A stretch of 64,000 nt of DNA from Clostridium zeae (GCF_017312485.1 NZ_BMBA01000002.1:430287-494286), one strand, 5' to 3'; positions 1 through 9,280 are shown, counted from the stretch's first letter. Notes: generated by a model from the letters alone, not told the origin. A program made the numbers and translations.

Positions 1-284
1 CCAACATAGCTTAGGCATCCTTCGTATCCTTCTTCTTTACCTTCTCTATAAGTTATCTCAGGATTAATTAATACTATTGGTTCTGATCCGTCTCTTAGGT
101 CTATAAATACAACTCTTTTATTGACTGCAATTTGAGGTGCAGCAAGACCAACACCATCTACAGAATATAACGTATCCTTTAAGTCTTTTACTAGTGCTAA
201 TGTTTCTGCATTTATTTCCTTAATAGGTGCTGATACTTTCTTTAAATGTCCATCACCTAATTGAACTATCTTTCTTACTGGCAT
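1..284 (-). CDS. def: Peptide deformylase, N-terminal part (cut by window edge)
   Basis: Metal-dependent enzyme that removes the formyl group from the initiator methionine of new proteins. Only the first 94 or so residues are in the window. Motif 1 (GVGLAAPQ) is at residues 44-51 and motif 2 (EGCLS, whose Cys binds the metal) at 88-92; the third motif, HExxH, lies beyond the left edge. The ATG at 284 follows a good GAAAGGAG site. It is about 106 bp downstream of the end of the DUF4097 gene on the same strand. The family call is secure; which deformylase paralogue it is cannot be told. Confidence 0.93.
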   Translation of the reverse strand, partial: MPVRKIVQLGDGHLKKVSAPIKEINAETLALVKDLKDTLYSVDGVGLAAPQIAVNKRVVFIDLRDGSEPIVLINPEITYREGKEEGYEGCLSYV

Positions 285-390
285 TAAGGTAACTCCTTTC
301 AAAATCTATCTAAAAACATTATTACATACTAACCCTAATTACTTCAACTAAAATTTATAGATTCCAAGAAATCACCAAGTTTTTTATGTG

Positions 391-1659
391 CTAGTTTATA
401 TTTATAGATCCATTTTTCGTTTCCATCATAAAAAGAACTTTACCACCATTTACTTCGCCTTCTAAAGTATTCTTATTATCACTAGATAATCCAAAACTAT
501 TAGTTATAGATCCGCTTTTAGTACTACACTTAAATTTGGCTGATTGTTCCTTTAAAATTCTACTGTTTATATCTCCGAAGGCATTATATATAGTAATATC
601 ACCTTCTATAGGTTTATTGCTTTCTAATTTTATAGCACCATTATTAGCCTCAATATTGGCACCTTTTAATGGATTAATTATATTTACATTTCCATACTTG
701 CTTGATATTTTTGAGAATCCACCAATATTCTTTTCAGTGAACGCTCCATTGGAACCTTTAAATTCTAAATCTTCACTTATATTTTCGATACTTGTTGCTC
801 CATAAGCGTTTGAACTTATTACCTTTCCTTTTACATTAAGTACATTAAGTTCTCCATTATTGCAACTTACAGTCAAATTACCTTCTAAAGTATCAATCTT
901 TACCGATCCATACTTATTATTTACTTCAATGTTACCTTTAATATTACTGATATTAGTGCTTCCATTTGATTGGTCAACCTTTCCATCGCTAGAAATATTG
1001 GAAACTACTACATCCCCATAAGAACTTTTGATATCATATTTTACAGAACCAGGTAGTTTTATTGTGTAATCTATTTTCTTTACTGCTCCATCTTGTTTGT
1101 TTTGATTATTGTTTGTTTTTACCACAAGATTTTCTCCATCTGTAAATTCTATTGCTTGTTTTTGTAATTCACTTATAACAGATTCATTATTATACCCAAT
1201 AGAAATATTTGCTTCAATTTCTATCTTATCACTATCACTTTTATCAATAGAAATCTTTCCTTGCTTGTTTTCTAAGGTCAAAGATTTTTTCGATTGAAAT
1301 TCCATCTTATTCGAAACTATCTTTTCATTGCTAAAAGCATTTATAGATATGCCATTTCCATTAAAAATAGAAACTCCATTTTTTGCAGCAAAGCTTATCC
1401 CGCTACTTATAAAGACAAAAATGACTATAATTATAGCAATGAAAACACTTTTACCGTCTACCGTCACACTAAGTTTAGGATTTCCTGCTAGGAATGCTCC
1501 TACTACAAGTTCTATTCCTAAGCATATTATTAAAACCGGCCACCATTTTTCTATAATTTCAAAATAGTATAGATTCTGTATTCTTGCAACTATAAGCAAT
1601 GTGCCAAGTAATATTAGACCAACCCCTGCAGATAGTCTACCTATCTTCCATTGTTTCAT
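391..1659 (-). CDS. Membrane protein with LiaF-like N-terminus and DUF4097 adhesin-like beta domain
   Basis: 422 aa. Three hydrophobic segments (about residues 10-26, 40-57 and 71-91) resemble the LiaI/LiaF-type membrane region. The rest, from about residue 110, is a long repetitive beta-rich segment in which short patterns such as YGxVxIxxxxGN and NNGxL recur, typical of the DUF4097 putative adhesin fold. The gene sits 2 nt downstream of the membrane gene at 1662-2402, so the two are probably cotranscribed and coupled. LiaF-like proteins elsewhere modulate cell-envelope stress signalling, but no two-component system is adjacent here. The exact role is unknown. Confidence 0.72.
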   Translation of the reverse strand: MKQWKIGRLSAGVGLILLGTLLIVARIQNLYYFEIIEKWWPVLIICLGIELVVGAFLAGNPKLSVTVDGKSVFIAIIIVIFVFISSGISFAAKNGVSIFNGNGISINAFSNEKIVSNKMEFQSKKSLTLENKQGKISIDKSDSDKIEIEANISIGYNNESVISELQKQAIEFTDGENLVVKTNNNQNKQDGAVKKIDYTIKLPGSVKYDIKSSYGDVVVSNISSDGKVDQSNGSTNISNIKGNIEVNNKYGSVKIDTLEGNLTVSCNNGELNVLNVKGKVISSNAYGATSIENISEDLEFKGSNGAFTEKNIGGFSKISSKYGNVNIINPLKGANIEANNGAIKLESNKPIEGDITIYNAFGDINSRILKEQSAKFKCSTKSGSITNSFGLSSDNKNTLEGEVNGGKVLFMMETKNGSININ

Positions 1660-1661
1660 TA

Positions 1662-2402
1662 CTAGTCCTCCCTATTAATTTCCTTCGGCTTTCCCATAAA
1701 AAGCATTTTAATACCAAATCCAATCAGAATCACGGAAGATAATATAACTTTTGTATAATCTTTAATCATAAAGAAAACTCTATTATCTACAAATTCACCT
1801 AAAAATCTGTTTGCTAATGCTAAAACACCTGCTACTATAAATACCACTCCAAGAAGCTTAACCCAATTATCGAACCACTTTCCTGAAAAGTTTATTTCTG
1901 TTGTTTCTCTTATTCCTTTTACATTCATTAAATCTAATATGGAATAAATTATTATTGCTGGCACTCCTAGTCTTAGAATATCTATATTTACCAATGAAGA
2001 TAATATATACACAATTAAGAAGATAGATAATAACTTTTGACTTTTTTCTTTTTCTCCTAAGTAAAGTTGGCCTAACCCAGGTATAACCGATAGCATAAAG
2101 GCAATTAACTTTCTTTCATCTTCACTACTTTTATCCTCTGCTAAGTTTATCATTCCTTTATTTATTTTTTCTGCATTGATTACACAGTCTAAAACATTAA
2201 ATATCCATAATGCCGGTATTGCTGCTTCAAATACTCTTGAATATCCACCTATAATATCGTATGAATGACTTAAGAAGCTGGCTGTAAATATATATGATAA
2301 GAAACCTCCTAAGAATATCAGCCCTCTATTATTTTCTCCTAAGTATATGTGTCCAAGTCCAGGTATAAAAGAAAGAAAAAATGCTTTAAATTTACTTTTC
2401 AT
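1662..2402 (-). CDS. Multi-pass membrane protein with internal duplication (PGLGxxYLGE repeat)
   Basis: 246 aa, mostly hydrophobic. Residues 9-23 and 103-117 are clear copies of one module (SFIPGLGHIYLGE and SVIPGLGQLYLGE), each followed by two or more membrane segments, so the protein is a tandem duplication. The PGLG...YLG pattern is reminiscent of TM2/DUF5683-type small membrane domains. The C-terminal third resembles the short membrane module at the start of the downstream gene. An AAGGAGG site precedes the ATG. It is the first gene of a two-gene unit; function unknown. Confidence 0.65.
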   Translation of the reverse strand: MKSKFKAFFLSFIPGLGHIYLGENNRGLIFLGGFLSYIFTASFLSHSYDIIGGYSRVFEAAIPALWIFNVLDCVINAEKINKGMINLAEDKSSEDERKLIAFMLSVIPGLGQLYLGEKEKSQKLLSIFLIVYILSSLVNIDILRLGVPAIIIYSILDLMNVKGIRETTEINFSGKWFDNWVKLLGVVFIVAGVLALANRFLGEFVDNRVFFMIKDYTKVILSSVILIGFGIKMLFMGKPKEINRED

Positions 2403-2672
2403 AATATGAATCCTCCTTGCAAATCTTATATCATAATAATAAATGCTAAAACTTAAGATTATAGTTAATAAATTCTTAACTTTTTCTTAAAGTCTTTAAA
2501 ATCAAAAATATAAATACCATCCTAAATAGATTTATCCTTATATTGTAACATAACTATGAATTTTTCCCAATATTTTACACAAAATATCTTTCACTATATA
2601 GCTATTCATCTAAAAAGCATCTAATGGATAACCATTTAATTTCAACAAAGTACTCTAACCTAGGCTTAAATT

Positions 2673-2714
2673 AAAAAGTAGTTAAATTCAGCGTAGAGCT
2701 AAACTTAACTACTT
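2673..2714 (-). terminator. Rho-independent terminator after the 49-aa gene
   Basis: Ten-base arms AAGTAGTTAA (2676-2685) and TTAACTACTT (2705-2714) enclose a 19-nt loop. On the minus strand the stem is followed by a T-run. It starts 7 nt past the stop of the small gene at 2721. Confidence 0.75.
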
Positions 2715-2720
2715 GATTAC

Positions 2721-2870
2721 TTAGAAATGCGGAGTTATTTCTTCTTTTTGGATCCTTTTTAAATCTTTCAATCTAAGCTTTGTTTCTTCCATTATCTTAT
2801 CCCAAGATTCTCCATCTACAAGCATTTTTTTAGCAACTTCATATGCATGATCCTTTTCATTAATACCCAT
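2721..2870 (-). CDS. Small conserved-looking protein, 49 aa
   Basis: A short reading frame with an excellent GGAGG site 5 nt before the ATG and its own terminator directly behind it. The product begins MGINEKDHAYEV and is charged and helical. The pattern KKMLVDGESWDKIMEETKL is similar in style to the short C-terminal helix-turn-helix tails of PD-(D/E)XK transposase/Rpn-like proteins, so it may be a free-standing remnant of such a tail or an independent small regulator. No function is assigned. Confidence 0.6.
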   Translation of the reverse strand: MGINEKDHAYEVAKKMLVDGESWDKIMEETKLRLKDLKRIQKEEITPHF

Positions 2871-3027
2871 AGCTACCTCCTTATTATTAAGGCTTTATTT
2901 AATACAACTATAGTTTGTTGAACATTAAGTATTCATATTCATTGAAATTCTTGCTAAACATTATTTCTTCTATCTTATGTACTAATTTATTATCCGAATT
3001 ATACTTTCAGGTAAAATTTATACATGC

Positions 3028-3912
3028 TTATATAGCTTCTTCATTTATATGATTAATAAGGGATTCAATGCTATTTGTTATCTTCTTTGCAACATATGGA
3101 TTATTCATTGTATATAGATGTATTCCACTTACTCCAGAAGATACCAAGTCAACAATCTGTTCTACAGCATAAGCTATGCCTGCATCTCTAAGCGCTTCTT
3201 TATTATGTTCGTATTTATCCATTATTTTTATAAACTTTTGTGGAAGATGTGCTCCTGAAAGTGATGCTATTCTCTCAATTTGTTTCTTATTTGTAACAGG
3301 CATTATACCTGCCTGAATCGGTACATTTATATCTTTGCTAGCTACTTTATCAAGAAAGTTATAATACAAATTATTATCAAAAAACAGTTGGGATACTAAA
3401 AAATCAGCTCCTGCTTCTACCTTGTTTTTCAGATGTAGTATATCATTGTCTAAATTATCACTTTGCACATGCCCTTCAGGGTAGCAAGCTGCTCCTAGAC
3501 ATAAATTACCTTTTTGTCTTAAATGCTTAATAAGTTCAAAAGCGTAGGTATATCTATCACTTTCATTTTCTTCTCCACTCACATCTCCTCTTAAAGCCAA
3601 GATATTCTTAATGTTATTTTTATTTAAATTATCAACAATCTTATTTATTTTATCTTCGCTTGAGTTAATACATGTAAGATGAGCTAATGCTTCTATTCCA
3701 TATTTATTTTTTACTAAAGAACTTAATTCACAAGTTCTGTTGTTATTTACGCTTCCACCAGCACCATAAGTAACACTTATATAGTCTGGGTTTAAAACAG
3801 CTAATTCATCTATTGTTTTATAAACCGTCTCTATTGGTGAAGTAAGCTTTGGAGGAAATATTTCGAAAGAAAAAACCATCCTCTTCTGTTTAAATAAATC
3901 CTTAATTAGCAT
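3028..3912 (-). CDS. metF: Methylenetetrahydrofolate reductase
   Basis: 294 aa, the usual length of the single-domain bacterial enzyme. It reduces 5,10-methylene-THF to 5-methyl-THF, the methyl donor for methionine synthesis, using FAD. The N-terminal strand FSFEIFPPK (about residues 14-22) carries the catalytic Glu. The ISVTYGAGGS, LALRGD and GAACYPEGH segments are characteristic of the TIM barrel. The start has an AGGAGG site. The long leader contains an S-box riboswitch with terminator, so expression should drop when S-adenosylmethionine is plentiful. It appears monocistronic. Confidence 0.95.
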   Translation of the reverse strand: MLIKDLFKQKRMVFSFEIFPPKLTSPIETVYKTIDELAVLNPDYISVTYGAGGSVNNNRTCELSSLVKNKYGIEALAHLTCINSSEDKINKIVDNLNKNNIKNILALRGDVSGEENESDRYTYAFELIKHLRQKGNLCLGAACYPEGHVQSDNLDNDILHLKNKVEAGADFLVSQLFFDNNLYYNFLDKVASKDINVPIQAGIMPVTNKKQIERIASLSGAHLPQKFIKIMDKYEHNKEALRDAGIAYAVEQIVDLVSSGVSGIHLYTMNNPYVAKKITNSIESLINHINEEAI

Positions 3913-3963
3913 AGTAAGTCCTCCTTTAATTTAAAAACAAATTTTTATACTTTTCTATAAATC

Positions 3964-3991
3964 AAAAAAACCTAGAGAATATACCTCTAGG
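3964..3991 (-). terminator. Expression-platform terminator of the metF SAM riboswitch
   Basis: Seven-bp stem CCTAGAG/CTCTAGG (3971-3991) followed on the minus strand by seven Ts. It lies between the aptamer and the metF start, as expected for the OFF state of an S-box leader. Confidence 0.88.
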
Positions 3992-4010
3992 TCTAAACCA
4001 CAAAGCATAT

Positions 4011-4184
4011 CCTATCTTCCAGTAAAAACTGCAGGATTTAGCACCTTTATATGCTCGGTTAATAATAATATTTAACTTATATCATTTAATACATAACATA
4101 GTATCTATAAGTTAAGTCTTATATATAACCTATTATAAGGTTGCCGGGTTTCACAGGGCCAGTCCCTCCACCACTCTTGATAAG
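4011..4184 (-). promoter_or_regulatory. SAM-I (S-box) riboswitch upstream of metF
   Basis: Read on the minus strand, the 5' P1 strand CTTATCAAGAG is followed by the core GGTGGAGGGACTGGCCCTG and then TGAAACCCGGCAACC, the near-invariant S-box sequence. The later GGTGCTAAATCC segment and the closing GGAAGATAGG (P1 3' strand, pairing with CTTATC through one G-U) are also present. With the terminator at 3964-3991 this is a complete transcription-attenuating SAM riboswitch, in agreement with metF as target. The region between metF and the next gene at 4388 is explained by this element and AT-rich DNA. Confidence 0.95.
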
Positions 4185-4387
4185 ATGATTTATTCAATTA
4201 TTTAATTTACAATTTGTTTAGTACTATATGTACATAATATCATATTATATACCATATTATTAATAATTATCAATTAAATTTTATTTTTTATTTTCAAATT
4301 ATTATTTTAACTAATAATATAGTATATTATCTTGATTAAGATTATAACTATCTAACCTTGAATCTACTTTTACCTATAAGCCCATTT

Positions 4388-5341
4388 TTATAATCTAAGC
4401 AATAATATCAATATAGAAATAAGACTTAGACATGTACTTATTAAACATATATATGAAACTACTTGCCTTGTATTCATTCCCTTTTGCTCAAGTCTATAAT
4501 GTATTTGACTTCTGTCTGCTTGATATACAGGTTTCCCTTCACTAAATCTTTTAAATATTACAAATATATTATCAAATATAGGCACACCCAATGCTAAAAA
4601 CGGGATGAATATAGACATAACAGTGGCCTGTTTAAAGGCTCCATCTAAAGCTATTATAGCTAACGTAAATCCTAAAAAATTCGCACCTGAATCTCCCATA
4701 AATATTCTTGCAGGGTGTCGATTATACTTAAGGAATCCTAATATTGCACCAACAAGAATTATAGACATAAGGGCTGAATCTGTCTGCCCTTTGGCAAGTG
4801 CAACTACAAATAAAGTTGTAGCTGATATGGTTGATATTCCACCTGCTAAACCATCCATTCCATCAGACCAATTAATAACTGTGGTAACCCCAAATATCCA
4901 CGTAATAGTAAGTAAGTATTTGAGTACAACAGGTAACTCTATATAACTACCGTTAAATGGATCTGTAATTCCATTAAATACTATACCTGATTTATAAATT
5001 AGACTTGCTGCTAATATTTGTACTAATACTCTTGGTAATATCATAAACTCTTTGCCTTTTGTCTTAAAATAATCATCTAATAACCCTATTAGCAAAATCA
5101 TTATTGATGAAACAAATATATATAGACTTTGAGTTCTATCATTTCGTACTAATAAAAAATAACCTATAAAAAAACCAATGAACATAACTATACCACCAAT
5201 TATTGGTATAGGTTTATCATGTTTTTTTCTCTCAGTAGGTTTATCAGTAAACTCTATTTTTTCAGCTATTTTCATTAGTGATGGAGTTATTAGTATTGCC
5301 ACTAATGATGATACTACAATACCTAAAATATAATTAAACAT
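4388..5341 (-). CDS. tagO: Undecaprenyl-phosphate glycosyl-1-phosphate transferase (MraY/WecA/TagO family)
   Basis: 317 aa integral membrane enzyme with about ten hydrophobic segments. It transfers a sugar-1-phosphate (usually GlcNAc) from a UDP-sugar to undecaprenyl phosphate, the first step of wall teichoic acid or other surface glycans. Visible signatures: DD at residues 89-90, NWSDGMDGLAGG at about 157-168 and FMGDSGANFLG at 214-224. The ATG at 5341 is preferred over an upstream start because it follows AAAGGAG at proper spacing and opens directly with a membrane helix. Whether it acts in teichoic acid or exopolysaccharide synthesis cannot be told; no other pathway gene is adjacent. Confidence 0.85.
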   Translation of the reverse strand: MFNYILGIVVSSLVAILITPSLMKIAEKIEFTDKPTERKKHDKPIPIIGGIVMFIGFFIGYFLLVRNDRTQSLYIFVSSIMILLIGLLDDYFKTKGKEFMILPRVLVQILAASLIYKSGIVFNGITDPFNGSYIELPVVLKYLLTITWIFGVTTVINWSDGMDGLAGGISTISATTLFVVALAKGQTDSALMSIILVGAILGFLKYNRHPARIFMGDSGANFLGFTLAIIALDGAFKQATVMSIFIPFLALGVPIFDNIFVIFKRFSEGKPVYQADRSQIHYRLEQKGMNTRQVVSYICLISTCLSLISILILLLRL

Positions 5342-5656
5342 TAAAATCTCTCCTTTTATCCTAGGGCACAGCATATATTATATAATATTCTCAAGGACAT
5401 TCAAAGAAAAATTACATACAAACATATCTTTTTCAATAATATTGCAATTATGTACTAAAATCATGTTATCTTCAAGCTTTTTATTGTGAGACAAAGGTAA
5501 GTTCTCTAAAAATCTTGTATATTCACAAAGTAATAGAAAATAACATCCTTTTCTTTGGCATTAAAAACATTAATAAATGACATTTATGTTTACAATATAT
5601 CATTAAATTGCCACACAAAGATAACAAAAGAATAACAGAGAATATTGTATATAATT
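5342..5656. other. AT-rich intergenic region, nothing recognised
   Basis: About 315 bp between the glycosyltransferase start and the terminator at 5657. It should hold the promoter of the transferase. I see no convincing RNA structure, repeat or small gene with a ribosome binding site. Confidence 0.5.
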
Positions 5657-5695
5657 AAAAATTAAAGGGTCTCATTAGAGCCCCCATTTTAATTT
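5657..5695 (-). terminator. Terminator overlapping the end of the 69-aa gene
   Basis: Arms AAATTAAA-GGG-CTC and GAG-CCC...TTTTAATTT around an ATTA loop (one bulge). AT-rich flanks extend the stem in both directions, so it could work on either strand. It overlaps the stop codon of the small gene. Confidence 0.6.
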
Positions 5696-5898
5696 ATTCT
5701 TATCCTTGCTTTTACGCCGTTTTCTGACAATCCATCTTTCAAAGCTTTAGTTAATTTGTTTAATATTTCTTTTCTAATTTCATGCTCAACCTGTTCCTTA
5801 ACAAAGCTGCTGTTAGCTAAAAGACTTGCAAATCCACCTTTATGTTTCTCTAGTATTTCTGCATGATTCACTATATCTATATCTATAACAATCCTCAT
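5689..5898 (-). CDS. Small hypothetical protein, 69 aa
   Basis: Starts MRIVIDIDIVNH; the ATG at 5898 follows GGAGG with 8-nt spacing and is preferred to an in-frame TTG upstream. The N-terminal short beta strand is followed by an amphipathic Lys/Glu-rich helical region (SSFVKEQVEHEIRKEILNKL) and a short C-terminal strand. Nothing in it points to a known family. It is 82 bp downstream of the ArsR-type regulator on the same strand and may be read from the same message. Confidence 0.6.
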   Translation of the reverse strand: MRIVIDIDIVNHAEILEKHKGGFASLLANSSFVKEQVEHEIRKEILNKLTKALKDGLSENGVKARIRIN

Positions 5899-5980
5899 TA
5901 AATCTGCCTCCAAAAATATATAGTATCCCTATATAATATGTTATGATTAGTGTAGTGATTGTTAAGTTTATGTAAATCAT

Positions 5981-6550
5981 TTATTTATCATCTAGATTTG
6001 TCTTACATAGCACAGAAAAAGCATGACATGGTATGGCATCTTTTTTCTTTACCTCATATTTAGAAAAAATTTCTCTAGTTAACCTATTTACTTCATCAAA
6101 TTCTTCTTTAGTTAAATACAAGGTCCTTGAAGTCAGTGATATATTCCCTTCATTATGATCTTCTATTCGAGAGCTTAAGGCTTCAATGACATCATTTCTG
6201 GAATTTTGATAATAGTCACTAACTAAATTTAAAACCTCTGATTTATAAATCTGTTTGGCTTGCTCACTTATATTTTCACCAACAATTTCAAATCTATCTG
6301 CTGTCAAATAATAATATTTAGCTATAATCCCCTTAACTTCTTTAGTTCTTATAAGTTCAACAATCCCAGCCTTTTCAAGCTTTTTAATATGATAGTGGAC
6401 CTTTGCTGGTACTTCACCTAATTGATCAGCGATTTCCTTAACAGTAGCTGCATCTCCATTATTTCTTAATAACGTAAGTATTCTTAATCTATATGGATCT
6501 GAGTATGCCTTTATTTGCTCCAAAGTGCTCAACTTTACTTTATCTTTCAT
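5981..6550 (-). CDS. ArsR-type winged-helix transcriptional regulator
   Basis: 189 aa. Residues about 8-80 form a winged helix: SDPYRLRILTLLRNNGDAA, then VKEIADQLGEVPAKVHYHIKKLEKAGIVEL and a wing ending in YYLTAD. The C-terminal 100 residues are helical and probably mediate dimerisation or sensing; they carry two Cys near the end but no clear metal site. The ATG at 6550 follows GAGGTG with good spacing; the in-frame GTG three codons upstream is part of that site. It lies 18 bp after the membrane-anchored gene at 6569, suggesting cotranscription and possibly regulation of that unit. Confidence 0.75.
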   Translation of the reverse strand: MKDKVKLSTLEQIKAYSDPYRLRILTLLRNNGDAATVKEIADQLGEVPAKVHYHIKKLEKAGIVELIRTKEVKGIIAKYYYLTADRFEIVGENISEQAKQIYKSEVLNLVSDYYQNSRNDVIEALSSRIEDHNEGNISLTSRTLYLTKEEFDEVNRLTREIFSKYEVKKKDAIPCHAFSVLCKTNLDDK

Positions 6551-6568
6551 TAATATCACCTCAATAGT

Positions 6569-7171
6569 TTATTGTCCATCTTCATCCTTAATTATCAGTT
6601 TATCAGTTACATCTTCATCATGCTTTCCATAAAACTTTATACTTCTCAACTTTAGCTTACTAGCTTCATTGAAATCTAAAACGTCTATAAAATAGGCATC
6701 TGTGATTTCTTTCTTGAACTCTTTTTCATTTATATCTATAGTATAATATTTTGCAATGTCAGAGGAATTAATGCCGAAAACCACATATTTTTGTTTGTTG
6801 TTTTCATCTATAATATTAAGAGCACCAAATAGTGATTTACTAGATTTATCTTGATTTAAATCATTTGAATGAAAGATTGCTCCCGCATCAATAAATCTAT
6901 TAAAATGCCATTTCTTAAAAGCAAAAATATTTGCACCGTTAGACCCTTTTTTTGTAAACATAATGTATTTATAATTATCTTGTTCTGTAGTAGTTAATAT
7001 ATCTATATCATACCCAACTGTCTTTTCAATATATATCTCAAAATCATCCCCATTATTTTTCAAACTTGAGGAATAATCAGATATACTTGTCCACAAAAAG
7101 ACTACAAAAGTGCTAACTATTACTGATACTATAATAAACAATAAAATTCTTCCTACAAATTTTTCTCTCAT
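6569..7171 (-). CDS. Membrane-anchored hypothetical protein, 200 aa
   Basis: One N-terminal hydrophobic segment (about residues 8-27) with a preceding basic residue suggests a signal anchor with the remaining 170 residues outside the cell. The outer part is mixed alpha/beta and acidic, without Cys or recognisable catalytic motif. An AGGAG site precedes the ATG. It is directly upstream of the ArsR-type gene on the same strand. Function unknown. Confidence 0.6.
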   Translation of the reverse strand: MREKFVGRILLFIIVSVIVSTFVVFLWTSISDYSSSLKNNGDDFEIYIEKTVGYDIDILTTTEQDNYKYIMFTKKGSNGANIFAFKKWHFNRFIDAGAIFHSNDLNQDKSSKSLFGALNIIDENNKQKYVVFGINSSDIAKYYTIDINEKEFKKEITDAYFIDVLDFNEASKLKLRSIKFYGKHDEDVTDKLIIKDEDGQ

Positions 7172-7489
7172 AGCACTTCTCCTAATACCTTTTTTTGTAT
7201 TATATCATATTAATTATATATTATAAACAACTAAATTTCGCTATATTTACCGCTTGTATTTTAATGATAAATAAAATTTATACTAATTACATGAATTTTC
7301 ATTATGTCCGTACTTAAAGAATTTATGGACTTTATAATTAAGGTTTAACGTTAAAATACTATATTTTATTATTTATTTATTAAAACTATGTCTAATGATA
7401 AAAATAAAATTAGAATCATGCATATTATTGCAAATTTATTATTCATCTCTGAAATTTAGTTGATATGCTCCGATTAAATCCATGAGAAT
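7172..7489. other. AT-rich intergenic region
   Basis: About 320 bp between the anchored protein's start and the terminator of the radical SAM gene. Presumed promoter region for the 6569-7171 gene. Apart from a weak imperfect hairpin near 7306-7332 I see nothing definable. Confidence 0.4.
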
Positions 7490-7540
7490 AAAAAAATAGA
7501 TATCCCACCATTAATAAATTAATATCGCGGTTGGATATCC
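7490..7540 (-). terminator. Terminator downstream of the radical SAM gene
   Basis: Eleven-bp arms gatatcccacc (7499-7509) and ggttggatatc (7529-7539), one G-T wobble, followed on the minus strand by a T-run at 7491-7496. A second hairpin lies between it and the gene (7574-7592), with its T-run on the plus strand. Confidence 0.75.
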
Positions 7541-7573
7541 ATATAAAATTTCCAATTACAATTAATTTCAACA

Positions 7574-7598
7574 AGGTGCTTTAACAGCACCTATTTTT
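7574..7598 (+). terminator. Second hairpin at the 3' end, T-tract on the plus strand
   Basis: Stem AGGTGCT/AGCACCT with a 5-nt loop, followed on the plus strand by ATTTTTT. It immediately follows the radical SAM stop codon on the other strand. No plus-strand gene precedes it, so its transcript, if any, is unknown. Confidence 0.4.
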
Positions 7599-9280
7599 TA
7601 TAATCTATTATTTATAGAATTTATATTGTCCTCATTGTCTAAGTCAAACAACAGATAATTTTGTGACATTACCAATTTATCTGCTTCTATATACTTCATA
7701 ATATCTAAACTGAATTTTTCTATATGAGATCTTTTAAAATCATAAGAATCTTTTAATTTCTCCTTTATGATTCTTTCTTCTTCTTTAGTTATATCTCTAT
7801 TTAAGAATTCAGGTAGCCATTTCTTTTTGTTATACTTTAAATAATCATATTTTATTATATCTTTTAATTCTTCAGTATTTTCTCCATTAAATTTATAATT
7901 ATTAAAGTCTAGAAAAACCTTATAATATTCTGTATTTCCTATGTTTATATTGAAATACCCTCTTTCATGAAAATAACTTCCCATTGCGTAATAAAAATCA
8001 AAAGGATTTTCAAACTTACTCAAAAAATACTTTAATATGGTGTTAAACTTTTGAGAATTATAATATTTATCAACAATTTCTTCTACCTTTTTTAACTCTA
8101 AAAGTTCTTCGTAGCTTATATCTTTTGATCTTAGTATTTCATATGGGGCATAAGGAGCATAAACAATCCCCCACTTTTCCGCCTCATCTCTCATTGATGA
8201 CCCTTTCAGAAGCTTTAAAAATCCAAGTTGTATTTCGTCCGGTCTTATAGAGTGCACATCATTGAACGATTTTTTAAAGGAATTAAAATCTTCACCTGGA
8301 AGCCCAGCAATCAAATCAAGATGTTGTTTTACATTGTGAGCTTTAGCAATTCCCAGAACTTTATCCTTTATATTTTCAAACCCAACATACCTATTAATAT
8401 TATTTAGTACTTCATTATTAGTAGTTTGTACTCCAACTTCTAATTGAATTCTTCCCTTAGGGGCTCTATTTAAAAGTTCTATTTCGTCATTCCTTAGAAG
8501 ATCTGCTGAAATCTCGAAGTGGAAGGTTGTTTTAGTATCTTGTTCTATTAGAAACTCCCATATTTCCTTAACAAAATTATGATTGCAATTAAAGGTTCTA
8601 TCGACAAATTTAACTAGTCGTACCTTTTCATCAATAAAAAACTTTAGTTCTTCCTTTACTCTTTCTATATCTAAAAACCTAACTCCGTCAGCAGTTGAGG
8701 ATAAGCAGTATTTGCATTTAAAAGGACATCCTCTTGATGCTTCATAATAAACTATCTTATTATGTATTTCTTTATCCCCCACTTTATATGGAAAACTTAA
8801 ATCATTCATATTCATCTGAGGTCTTAATCCATTAAATATGACTTTATCTTCACTTTTATAATAAAGACCTCTAATTGAACCTATGCCTCTAAAGCCCAAC
8901 TTATATTCTACAAATTCTCTAAAGCTTTCTTCACCCTCACCAGATATTACGTACTCACCATTACAATCTTTTAGAAAATTTTCACTATCATATGAAACTT
9001 CTGGTCCTCCATATAATATTTCTATATCTTTATCTACTAATTTTATAAGGTTTGCTAGCTTATTTATATACTCCATATTCCAAATATAACAAGAAAATGC
9101 TACTACATCAGCTTTTTCTAATAAGATTTGTTCTAGTATTATTTCTATCCTATCGTTGATGCTAAATTCTCTAATCTTGCATTCACATGGCAAATCCTCA
9201 GTGTATGCTTTCAAATACCTTATAGCTAAATTACTATGAATGTATTTTGAATTTACTCCTGTTAATAATATTTTCATCAC
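7598..9280 (-). CDS. B12-binding domain radical SAM protein (DUF4080-type)
   Basis: 560 aa. The N-terminal 130 residues resemble a cobalamin-binding Rossmann domain. The radical SAM core follows, with the iron-sulfur motif CPFKCKYC at Cys185, Cys189 and Cys192. The C-terminal region from about 380 is the family's DUF4080-like extension, containing FNTILKYFLSKFENPFDFYYA. Proteins of this architecture are common in clostridia; substrate unknown. The start, GTG at 9280 or ATG at 9277, lies inside the end of the upstream methyltransferase-like gene (about 45-nt overlap), so translation is probably coupled. Confidence 0.85.
   Translation of the reverse strand: MMKILLTGVNSKYIHSNLAIRYLKAYTEDLPCECKIREFSINDRIEIILEQILLEKADVVAFSCYIWNMEYINKLANLIKLVDKDIEILYGGPEVSYDSENFLKDCNGEYVISGEGEESFREFVEYKLGFRGIGSIRGLYYKSEDKVIFNGLRPQMNMNDLSFPYKVGDKEIHNKIVYYEASRGCPFKCKYCLSSTADGVRFLDIERVKEELKFFIDEKVRLVKFVDRTFNCNHNFVKEIWEFLIEQDTKTTFHFEISADLLRNDEIELLNRAPKGRIQLEVGVQTTNNEVLNNINRYVGFENIKDKVLGIAKAHNVKQHLDLIAGLPGEDFNSFKKSFNDVHSIRPDEIQLGFLKLLKGSSMRDEAEKWGIVYAPYAPYEILRSKDISYEELLELKKVEEIVDKYYNSQKFNTILKYFLSKFENPFDFYYAMGSYFHERGYFNINIGNTEYYKVFLDFNNYKFNGENTEELKDIIKYDYLKYNKKKWLPEFLNRDITKEEERIIKEKLKDSYDFKRSHIEKFSLDIMKYIEADKLVMSQNYLLFDLDNEDNINSINNRL

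Noticed and set aside
536-1567. Several plus-strand frames opposite the DUF4097 gene
   Set aside because: Antisense shadows of a long gene with a good start; hydrophobic Ser/Leu/Pro composition typical of reverse-complement translation.
7499-7539. Possible T-box fragment because of ACCGCG and GGTGGG
   Set aside because: Lacks the T-box core GGTGGNACCGCG and specifier stem, lies at the 3' end of a gene, and is explained as a terminator.
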